NCBI GenBank assembly: GCA_024516035.1
Contig: CM044964.1
Location: forward strand, 28,411,778 to 28,475,777
Direction of reading: 5' to 3'
DNA length: 64,000 bases
Source of the DNA: Bactericera cockerelli
Lineage: Eukaryota > Arthropoda > Insecta > Hemiptera > Triozidae
The notes under the pieces were generated by a model. That model had not been told where the DNA came from. It did no database searches and saw only the letters and a list, made by a program, of their open reading frames with translations. Position numbers and translations under genes: made by a program. Below are positions 54,186 to 61,684 of the stretch, in pieces. How positions within the stretch are numbered: position 1 is the stretch's first letter; the number at the start of each line of letters is the position of its first letter.

Positions 54186-55388
54186 AAATAAAACCTAATA
54201 AAATTACTTAGATTATAATGATCACTAGGTAATATTAGTATTACGATAGTGGTGTCTGTGTTTTTTCAAGAGGGGTTCCAAAATTTCCTCGACTTCCTTT
54301 TCCTTTCAACAACACCTCGTCTTTCACTGATTAATAAAGCTTATGGCACGCGCATACTTCCTGCAGACAATGGAACCATACCAGTAGATATCTCTACTGA
54401 ACTACTATTCACTGAGGAAAACAATTCAGCTATGATCCTAATACATCAGGAGTAGGAAAACAATATCTTCTGCTCCTATGATCCTGGGAGTGGGGTATCT
54501 ATTGTCCTGAATATCTTATAACTTATATAAGGATCTCCGACACATTCTGGCCCGTTCTTTATCACACAGGGGTCCTTATGGTCTCGTAGATTTTCCGAGA
54601 AGTTCCTGCATCTCGTTTGGATTATTTTTGTGTAAGATTTTCACTGTTGCCAAGGTTCCTATGGATTAGTGATACTATTTATCGTCCAAGTGTTTCTAGA
54701 GTGTCTGATATACAGTGCACTTTTTTTCTAAACTGTTTAGTCATTTTTTCCTTTTATGTTTTTTTCTTAAATGAATAAACAAATTTTATATGAGTTTTCA
54801 CAACTTGTCTTTTTATGACTTCTAACCTTTTAACATAATTAATTACAAGTTTTGTAAACCTTCTTGATCTTGACTAGTTTGAAACTTGAAACAGGGATGT
54901 AGAAAAAGAAAATCTAGAACAAAAACTTGGTTTGACTTTCCTATAAGATTGTTTGTAAGGGTGGATTATTACAATAATTATACTTTCTACACCAATACAG
55001 ATGTGCTTTTGTACTGGGCATCTTTATCTAAAATTTGTTTAGGTATATCTTAATTAATAAATAAGCCTTTCTCAGGATTTTTCCACAAGACGACCATTGC
55101 GATTGATAAATCTACTAAGAGGTTCAAGCTACCAAGATCAAATTTTTGCCTTGTTTTTTTTTTTACAAATCTAATAACAACAATCAACACTTTGTCTGTA
55201 CTGCTGATCCAACGTCTTCAGTATAGTCAAAGTATTCCTCTCAGGAACAAAACCTTTTAAACTTGATCTACATCTACATATAGACTTCACAAAGTGTGAC
55301 TTTTAAGTGATTCTTTCTCACCAACCATACTTAACCTTCTTCTTTCCAGTAAAAAAACAGACAATTTAAAAAAAAAACCCCCAATCAA
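54186..55388. other. AT-rich stretch before the assembly gap
   Basis: No gene or repeat recognised. If UVSSA continues to the left across the gap, its remaining exons should be here or in the gap, but no zinc-finger-like exon was visible. Confidence 0.35.
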
Positions 55389-55488
55389 NNNNNNNNNNNN
55401 NNNNNNNNNNNNNNNNNNNNNNNNNNNNNNNNNNNNNNNNNNNNNNNNNNNNNNNNNNNNNNNNNNNNNNNNNNNNNNNNNNNNNNNN
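55389..55488. other. Assembly gap (100 N)
   Basis: Exactly 100 N, the conventional filler for a gap of unknown length. It cuts the last visible UVSSA exon. Confidence 0.98.
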
Positions 55489-55576
55489 AAGGCTGCGTAC
55501 ACGGAGCTGGGCGTGTCCTCCTCCTCCGCCACTGCTTTCTTCCGTGGGGAACTGGCGGCGCTCTCGTGGGCAGAGC
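55489..55576 (-). CDS. UVSSA-like protein, partial exon cut by the gap
   Basis: The acceptor CCACAG precedes 55576. The exon completes the split Gly codon left by the exon at 57365..57509 (phase 1 to phase 1). It encodes SAHESAASSPRKKAVAEEED and TPSSVYAA, a disordered stretch with a basic patch (SPRKK), and then runs into the gap. Its place in the gene rests on phase agreement and not on family similarity. Confidence 0.5.
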
Positions 55577-55729
55577 CTGTGGTCATGGGGAAAATTTGGT
55601 AATGGTAATGGTGCTCATCAAAGGCAATTGTGTTTACGGAACATAAAATACAATACAAATAAAATTAGAAAAATACCTTTCAAAATTTAAAATATGGGGT
55701 AGTAAAATATAACAAGTAAACTGGAGATA

Positions 55730-55840
55730 AGAGGACGCACTAAATAGAAAGATATGGAAGGAAAGGATTCATGGAACCAATGCCGACCCCAAGTAGGTTT
55801 GGGAAAAGGCAAAGTCAAAGAAGTAGAAGAAGAAAATATG
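55730..55840 (+). mobile_element. LINE 3' end (RTE-like tail)
   Basis: GGAAAGGATTCATGGAACCA, GCCGACCCCAAGTAGGTTTG, GGAAAAGGCAAAGTCAAAGA: the same type of tail as at 46968..47092, with a purine-rich end. Lies in a UVSSA intron. Confidence 0.6.
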
Positions 55841-55936
55841 ACGAAGTACAATTTAGGTAGGTATAATTTTTTTCTTTTTCTGATTCTGATAAATTAATAA
55901 TATTAGAAATCGGAAGTATTGTGTTCGTTTTTCTAT

Positions 55937-56045
55937 TTTTTTTTTAAACGTCGCTTACACCGACATGGTCATATCACGACAGGGGTTTTACCCTCCATTC
56001 GCAGGAAACTCACAAAGCAGCTACTCAAACTAACCTCACCCAGTA
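55937..56045 (-). mobile_element. SINE family D tail fragment
   Basis: AACGTCGCTTACACCGACAT, CATATCACGACAGGGGTTTT, CATTCGCAGGAAACTCACAA. The 5S-like head is absent. Confidence 0.75.
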
Positions 56046-56267
56046 CATTGTACATTTAAATTTAAATATTTTTTTAATACCTTATTTTGTAAATATTGTT
56101 AATTTTTTTTTATTATCTCTGTTAATAATTTATTGTTGTTGGTCTCGTATAAAAAATAAAGTGTAAATAAATACTACTCGATGATGACGATGGTAATACA
56201 GTCAAATATCGATACGAGAGAATCGGGTATAGAGATACAAAAGTGTGATTTACTGGTTTAATTTATG

Positions 56268-56481
56268 GCGCACTGGTAGTCAAGTGGTTAACGCGCTAGT
56301 CTGGTAATCCAAGTAGCGTAGGGATCCGTTGGTTCGAATCCCACCCTGTGCAATAATTTTTCCTCATTCATTTGAGTTTGTGACCACATAATAATAAGAC
56401 TCCGAGGGTTAGGTGGTAGAAAATGCTTTGAGCATTTACCTCACCTGGTGGTTACCTTCCACTAAAGAGTGTTATTATTAA
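56268..56481 (+). mobile_element. SINE family A copy
   Basis: Close to consensus: GCGCACTGGTAGTCAAGTGG, GGTAATCCAAGTAGCGTAGG, B box GGTTCGAATCCC, body and (ATT)n end. Confidence 0.9.
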
Positions 56482-56523
56482 ATTCTCGTATATCCAGGTT
56501 CTCAACTGTATGTCCAGAAATAA

Positions 56524-56632
56524 AAGGCGGGGTTATTGCCTATGGCAATTTCTTCCACCCAACCGTTTGGGTTCAGCCCATGTGTATAAAGGGTTGGGTG
56601 GAAGAGATTGCCATAGGCAATAACCCCGCCCT
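56524..56632. repeat. Inverted pair of LINE H tails forming a 41-bp hairpin
   Basis: AAGGCGGGGTTATTGCCTAT... (56524..56564) is followed after about 27 bp by its reverse complement (from 56592, GGTTGGGTGGAAGAGATTGC...) with one mismatch. The two arms are copies of the same H start segment in opposite orientation. Confidence 0.85.
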
Positions 56633-57311
56633 TTAGTTAGGACATATGTATGTATATTTATTGTATATATTTTGTCTATTTTTTCCTGTTTATAAATAAT
56701 ATTGTCAATTTTGTATTTTAATGCGATCCTGTTATACGATACGGCATTGAAATATTTGGATACAGCACTGAAAACAATAAAAAACTCATCAAATCAGCAC
56801 AAAAAAAGATCATAAAGTCAGTCGTATATCCATGGTCATCGAAAGTACAAAGAAACAAAATAGTCAACGAAAATGAAATATTAAACTTTGAAAATTTATA
56901 CATCTATACGCTTTTAACCAAACATTATTATAAAGAAAATTATAGAAGAACAGAAGACACAAATCATAACACGCGACATGTACATTATATAACACCAAGA
57001 GTCAACAATAATTATGGAGCAACAATAAGATCTTTTCAAATCCCAACTATGCTAAATAACATTCCAACAAATCTGAGAAATATTTTAAATGAAAATAAAA
57101 TGAAGAGATTAAAAAATATTTGATAAATTGCAATAATGAAATTTAAATCAATATGGAAGACATAGATTAATGAAGAAATGATTTAACGTATATTGTGAAA
57201 TGTACCCTATCTCCCGAAAAGTACAAGAGTACTTAAGAGGAGGTAGATGATGTGACATAGTATGAAAATATGAATAAAAACAATTATTATTATTATTATT
57301 ATTATTATAAT
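56590..57311 (+). mobile_element. LINE 3' part (H start, ORF2 end, (ATT)n tail)
   Basis: The H segment GGGTTGGGTGGAAGAGATTG through TTTAGTTAGGACATATGTAT is followed by an open ORF2 end (56722..57123) and a 3' UTR that ends in an (ATT)n run at about 57311. The joint between the H segment and the coding part may mark two separate insertions. Confidence 0.6.
56722..57123 (+). pseudogene. Non-LTR reverse transcriptase C-terminal remnant
   Basis: 133 codons open to TGA at 57121. They include IRYGIEIFGYST, the end of the reverse-transcriptase thumb seen in jockey/CR1-like LINEs, then AQKKIIKSVVYPWSSKVQRN, LNFENLYIYTLLTKHYYKEN, HNTRH and GATIRSFQIPTMLNNIPTNL. The reading frame is intact here, but a stop codon immediately precedes 56722 and the rest of the polymerase is missing. 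Confidence 0.75.
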
Positions 57312-57364
57312 ATTTAACATTATTTGTTTTTATATAAAGAGTTTCATAATAATAATATAATAAC

Positions 57365-57509
57365 CTGGTTTGGATCTATCCAATGACTCCTGGGAGGAAC
57401 TCGCATCAGTGGCGAAGCTCGTGTGTGCGACGGGGTGGGATGAGTGGGAGGCAGTGGCGGTGCGTTGAGCAGCTATGAGGCGCTTGTGATGATACCCTGA
57501 GGACGGGTC
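57365..57509 (-). CDS. UVSSA-like protein, internal exon (disordered)
   Basis: Acceptor TTCCTCCCTCAG before 57509; donor CCAG|gttatt after 57365. 145 bases, entered in phase 0 and left in phase 1. Encodes DPSSGYHHKRLIAAQRTATA and a Ser/His-rich stretch ending LDRSKPG. No family similarity recognised; placed by phase agreement with the flanking exons. The donor gttatt is weaker than the others. A SINE B starts only 20 bp upstream of the acceptor. Confidence 0.55.
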
Positions 57510-57528
57510 CTGAGGGAGGAATACATTG

Positions 57529-57723
57529 TGTCCCGGTAGCTCAGTGGTCAAGGCGTCAGACTGGTAATCCAGAGGTCGAGGGTTCAAAACCCAGACGGGA
57601 CATGACAAGTTATCCTCCCATTTGGGATTTTGAACACATAATAATACGTCTTGGGCTTACTGCTGAACTAATGGGACTTATTAGTCCTAGTCGGGCAGTC
57701 TAAATGAGGCGATATTATTATTA
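57529..57723 (+). mobile_element. SINE family B copy
   Basis: TCCCGGTAGCTCAGTGGTCA, B box GGTTCAAAACCC, ATCCTCCCATTTGGGATTTT, and (ATT)n after GAGGCGATATTATTATTA. Antisense to the UVSSA gene; its 5' end lies 20 bp from an exon. Confidence 0.9.
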
Positions 57724-57734
57724 CTTTTATTTCC

Positions 57735-57945
57735 ACCTTCTATCGGGTGAACCATTTTGATCGATCCAGTGAAATATCTCGGATACCACTGAAGATAGAA
57801 AACAATGTTAAAGAATGCTTTTCATAGTTCAAAGGAGAAAATCTAATAGTGACCTTTAGAAGTTTTTTAGATGACCCCTTCAAGGTTATTTCAAGGTCAA
57901 ATTTTGAATTTCAAATAGAACTCCCTATTTTTAATGAGATTGGTG
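57735..57945 (+). repeat. Diverged repeat shared with 5275..5440
   Basis: ACCCCTTCAAGGTTATTTCA, AGGTCAAATTTTGAATTTCA and CTCCCTATTTTTAATG match the earlier stretch. Class unknown; the CAGGGTGT-like end at the first copy suggests a DNA transposon. Confidence 0.5.
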
Positions 57946-58447
57946 AACTCTCATGGAAATTTCAATATCTATTACCGTTTGAGCTGTGGTATTGTAAACA
58001 GACAACCCCTAAGATAATAATATAGTCAACCAGACACGCACAGATTCGAGTTTTATATGTAGACATAATCATGCAGTATTCTAGAATTATATAACACTAT
58101 TATTATATATTAAATAAATAATAATAAAAAATAAATGCCCGCAGCACGGGTGTATATTTACGAGCCTAGCTCTATTTACAAACAGAAAACAAATAACATC
58201 AATATATCACATAAGATAGGTTTAAAAACAATCATATCACAGTTATAAAAAATAAATAAAAAGTGTGGGTATACATAAAAAAAAAAGATACCTCTTTATA
58301 TTATTAACTTGTTACCATTTGTATTCTAATATTTTTTTTTTTTTTTAATAATTTTAATGTTCTTAATGTAAATTTTTTATATTTAATTATTTTGTATATT
58401 GGGTCCCCATGGGAACCGTAAATTAAAATTAAAAAAAAGTAACTCAC

Positions 58448-58660
58448 CACTCTCTCCATCTCACTCACTCGCAGGCTCCACTCCTCTTCTGCCTCTCTCT
58501 TTCTCTTTCTCTTCTCCCTCCAGTCATCGTGCCTGGGACTCTTCTTCGTATGCCTGCTCTCTGTACTGTGGACCCTTGTCTTCCCTGCAGAGTCCCCCTG
58601 CATGTCTCCTGTGTTAGAGTCCACCAGTATTGGCAGCAACTCTGCCTCCTCGAACTCCAC
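58448..58660 (-). CDS. UVSSA-like protein, internal exon
   Basis: Acceptor TGTCTTTTCCAG before 58660; donor GTG|gtgagt after 58448. 213 bases, phase 0 at both ends. Starts VEFEEAELLPILVDSNTGDM directly after the acidic end of the previous exon, then turns strongly basic (REKRKRKREAEEEWSLRVSE), with a likely nuclear localisation signal. The acidic junction SDDSEDMEE|VEFEEAE lies where human UVSSA binds the p62 subunit of TFIIH. Confidence 0.7.
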
Positions 58661-58746
58661 CTGGAAAAGACACAATATTATTATTATTACTGAGTTATTT
58701 GTTAATATAGACATTATGTGCAGATAATAATGACATAATGTGATTT

Positions 58747-58930
58747 GTGTTATTATATCACAATTTTAGTGGGTAGCGCAGAATTATAGGACTTTTCCGT
58801 ATCTTTAATATCCTAATACCTAATATCTTATTTTTGCCTATAATTCCGCCACTGGTCGCTGCTTACATTAAAGCAGCTACTCATTTTTCCTCACGAGGTA
58901 TGATTGGACCCCGTATGAGGTATGAGTAAA
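58747..58930 (-). mobile_element. SINE family G copy, head-truncated
   Basis: TTGTGTTATTATATCACAAT, TTTAGTGGGTAGCGCAGAAT, CACTGGTCGCTGCTTACATT and TTTTCCTCACGAGGTATGAT; the tRNA-like head is missing. Confidence 0.78.
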
Positions 58931-58973
58931 GCTTTTTACATTTATATATCATATGTAAATGTAAAAAGCTTTT
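58928..58973. repeat. Inverted repeat, about 20-bp stem
   Basis: AAAGCTTTTTACATTTA and TAAATGTAAAAAGCTTT flank a short ATATATCATATG-like centre. It sits at the broken end of the SINE G copy. Confidence 0.85.
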
Positions 58974-59251
58974 ATTTGTACAATTAATTTTACACACAAC
59001 ATAAATAGATAATATATGGGCATCTTGTACAAAATCAGATTAATATCTGAGGCCTCCATATCATATAGTTGAGGCCAATATTTCTGTATTTTCCGTCAGG
59101 TATTGCTTTCTTCGGAATTCTGATTCTGATTAAAGTGTTGACAGTAGCAACAAAAAAAAAAATCTCTTATATTTTTTATTTCATTGTAAATAACAAAAAA
59201 TGTAAATAAATAAAAGTTGTTAGTAAACAAAAACACACGAGTAATTCTTAC

Positions 59252-59445
59252 CTCTTCCATATCTTCAGAATCATCCGAGTCTTCTTCTTGACTCGCGTTA
59301 TTTTTCGTCGTGAAAACCGTCGGACGTTTCCGCGAAGTGACTTCGGGATCTCTCGGTAAGACTCGGATTTTTTCGTACTTGGACACTAGCGAGAGGGCCT
59401 GGGCTCGCAGCGTCAAATATTTCTTCAGACTGCTCTTAATTTGAG
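59252..59445 (-). CDS. UVSSA-like protein, internal exon with acidic patch
   Basis: Acceptor ATATTTTCAG before 59445 and donor GAG|gtaaga after 59252. 194 bases, entered after one base and left in phase 0. It encodes a helix (AQIKSSLKKYLTLRAQALSL) and VSKYEKIRVLPRDPEV, then TTKNNASQEEDSDDSEDMEE. The Ser/Asp/Glu end matches the SDDSDDD-type patch of UVSSA, which precedes the TFIIH-binding motif. Confidence 0.78.
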
Positions 59446-59555
59446 CTGAAAATATACATATAAAAAGGAATAATAATAATAATGTCGCCGTATTTCTACT
59501 GTCCCGATTAGGATTATTAAAAAAAAAAAGATAAAGAGATAAAGAGCTAGTTTTT

Positions 59556-59834
59556 GGTGTTATTATGTCCCAATTTTTAGTGGGTAGCATCGACATTACG
59601 AAAACTAATGCTTATGTATCATATCTCCAACCAACCGTCATATTCCAATATCTATCTCGTAATGCCGCCACTGGTCGTTGCCCACTCTACAACTACCCCA
59701 ATTGTCCTCACGAGGCTAGGGTAGGCCCCGACATCCAAAGTACAGAGCCGAAAAAATTGCGTCCCCGCCGGAATTCGAACCCAGGTCACCTGAAGTGCAA
59801 GCCGAGCATGCTACCGCTAGGGCAAGTGACTACT
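59556..59834 (-). mobile_element. SINE family G copy, complete
   Basis: TATTATGTCCCAATTTTTAG and TGGGTAGC tail; CTCTACAACTACCCCAATTG, TCCTCACGAGGCTAGGGTAG; head with GGAATTCGAACCCAGGTCAC and end AAGTGACTACT. It is immediately followed by a family B copy. Confidence 0.85.
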
Positions 59835-59835
59835 A

Positions 59836-60018
59836 GATTACGATTATTAGAGTCCCATTATTCTTGCAGTTAGCGCAAGACATATAAGACATATTATTAA
59901 GAGGTAAAAAATCCAATTGAGAGGATAACTTGTCATATCCCGGCTGAGTTTCGAACCCAAGAACTCTGGAATCTTTGGAGTAACAGAGTGCCTCCTTTAA
60001 CACTGAGCTACCGGGACA
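59836..60018 (-). mobile_element. SINE family B copy
   Basis: GCGCAAGACATATAAGACAT, AATCCAATTGAGAGGATAAC, B-box complement GAGTTTCGAACCCAAGA, head end CACTGAGCTACCGGGACA. Confidence 0.82.
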
Positions 60019-60283
60019 GACAAAAATATAATATTTTAAATCGAGAAAATGGCGAGAGACAAGGCGGTATATTTTGAATGTTTGACACTAAAGTCTCAGG
60101 CTACCAGAGTTAACCAACACCGATATATAAAAAAATCGGTGATATGCTTACCAGAAATAGTCATGTTTTTCGTCAGTATAACACCTTGTATCTTGCGATT
60201 TGTTGCGATCACCTATTTTTTTTTTCTTTTGTTAGTCCAAATGCGGAATTTGTTCACAAAAACTGAATTTCAAAACGCCAATA

Positions 60284-60322
60284 GATTCCCATAGGCTATA
60301 ACCATGCCCTTTAGTTAGGACA
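60284..60322 (+). mobile_element. LINE 3'-tail fragment (family H)
   Basis: GATTCCCATAGGCTATAACC and ATGCCCTTTAGTTAGGACAT: a diverged piece of the H start segment. Confidence 0.6.
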
Positions 60323-60330
60323 TCTGTTTA

Positions 60331-60637
60331 CTCTTTTTTTTTACAGATGAGTGTTTCACAGCCTTTTTTATTTCGTAGCCATGAAACAGGAGCTACTGTA
60401 GACGCTTGAGGTCTGTGTTGTAGCCTGCCCATCCCGTAGTATGCCTCCCCTCTGATGGGCGAAAAGTGACACAATACTTCCCATTTAGGTGCTGGGTCAA
60501 CAAGAGTGCACCGGAAGGTATCCTTTACAAACAAATTGTAACCAAATTAAATACAATTTTTCTTCTGCACGGGGGATCGAACCCGGGACTTTCCGCATGG
60601 TAAGTGAGTGCTTAACCACTGAGCTAATCGCGTGCTC
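60331..60637 (-). mobile_element. SINE family E copy, complete
   Basis: T tract, CAGCCTTTTTTATTTCGTAG, GAAACAGGAGCTACTGTAGA, head GGGGGATCGAACCCGGGACT ending GAGCTAATCGCGTGCTC. Its 5' end is 22 bp from the donor of the UVSSA exon at 60659..60811, in the sense direction of that gene. Confidence 0.9.
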
Positions 60638-60658
60638 AAAACATTACTTCAAGCATAC

Positions 60659-60811
60659 CCGTATTGTTAGTTCTATGTTGGGCCTTGTATGCTCTCCCAT
60701 GCCACTGGTGTAGGAGCGGCAGATATTTCTTCTTCATCAGATTGTAGCTGCCCCGCGCATTCTCCAGGAGGGCACAGTTGTCTTCCGTCTCACTAATCTC
60801 GATCTTATCAC
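60659..60811 (-). CDS. UVSSA-like protein, internal exon with ETEDN motif
   Basis: Acceptor GTGTCTGCTCAG before 60811; donor ACGG|gtatgc after 60659. 153 bases, phase 1 to phase 1. Encodes DKIEISETEDNCALLENARG, then SYNLMKKKYLPLLHQWHGRA and YKAQHRTNNT. The block ETEDN-x-ALLE followed by a helix ending in a Trp-containing turn is the clearest UVSSA signature in the window, corresponding to the central conserved part of the protein. Neighbouring exons join in frame on both sides. Confidence 0.8.
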
Positions 60812-60814
60812 CTG

Positions 60815-60966
60815 AGCAGACACAGAAAAAAAACACAAGTAGAATCAAGGGTTGGGTGGAAGAGATCAGACACCGAAAAAATAAACAAGTAGAATCAAGG
60901 GTTGGGTGGAAGAGATCAGACACAGAACAAATAAACAAGTAGAATCAAGGGTTGGGTGGAAGAGAT
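60815..60966. repeat. 50-bp tandem repeat at a UVSSA 3' splice site
   Basis: Unit AGAATCAAGGGTTGGGTGGA AGAGATCAGACAC...AACAAGT occurs at 60841..60890, 60891..60940 and partly from 60941. A partial unit lies inside the polypyrimidine tract at 60815..60840. Each unit holds the start of a family H LINE tail and a copy of the splice-site-adjacent CAGACAC. Confidence 0.9.
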
Positions 60967-61145
60967 TGCCATAGGCAATAATGACCCCGCCCTTTAGTTA
61001 GGACATATATGTTTCTAATATTTTTTCTATTCTTTTTTATTTTTCTTGTATATATTGTTTCCATTTTTTTATTGTTAAAATAATTATTTGTATTGTACAT
61101 ATATGTCTATTTATATCTAATACAAGTCTTTAATAATAATAATCA
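60948..61145 (+). mobile_element. LINE 3'-end element (family H)
   Basis: GGGTTGGGTGGAAGAGATTG, CCATAGGCAATAATGACCCC, CCCTTTAGTTAGGACATATA, then a T-rich tail and (AAT)n. Closely similar to 17356..17560. Confidence 0.75.
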
Positions 61146-61464
61146 ATATCATTGACATTGACGTTATTTGAGGAAAATTCGTTTCTGCACATGCGCTAAG
61201 ATTTTCGAGTCTTACGTTCAATTAACGTTAGCGGACTTAGCGGTAAATTAAAAAAAAAATAAGGTGACGCCAATTTTCAAAAAGTCGTTTCTGCACATGC
61301 GTTCAACGAGTTTTTGTCTAAAAGTTTGTGCTTGTTGGTTTTGAAAACACGAAGAAAAAAACGTGACACTGCTTAAACTCTAATTTCTACTTTCCCTTTA
61401 TTGAACTAGTGTAATGTTAAAAATATTTGACGCTAATTTGCGCAAACTCACTAATAATAACAAA
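61146..61464. other. UVSSA intron stretch with a short direct repeat
   Basis: TTCGTTTCTGCACATGCGCT (about 61177) and GTCGTTTCTGCACATGCGTT (about 61284) repeat at about 107 bp. No gene. Confidence 0.5.
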
Positions 61465-61666
61465 ATAATAATGTTCTTTAGCGGAAGGTAACCACCAGGC
61501 GAGGTTAATGCTCAACGCGTTTTCTACCACCTAACCTTCAGAGTCATATTATTATGTGGTCACAAAGTCAAATAAATGATGAAAAAATCATGCATTGGGT
61601 GGGATTCGAACCAACGGATCCCTACGCTACCTGGATTACCAGACTAGTGCCTTAACCACTTGACCA
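61465..61666 (-). mobile_element. SINE family A copy
   Basis: ATGTTCTTTAGCGGAAGGTA, AGTCATATTATTATGTGGTC, GGGTGGGATTCGAACCAACG, head end CCTTAACCACTTGACCA. The head end lies 19 bp from the donor of the large UVSSA exon, in the sense direction. Confidence 0.88.
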
Positions 61667-61684
61667 ACACTTGGATTGACTCAC

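Noticed and set aside
57330..57608. Upstream extension of the 57365..57509 frame as MSCPVWVLNPRPLDYQSDAL
   Set aside because: That part is antisense SINE B head; the true exon starts after CCTCCCTCAG at 57509.
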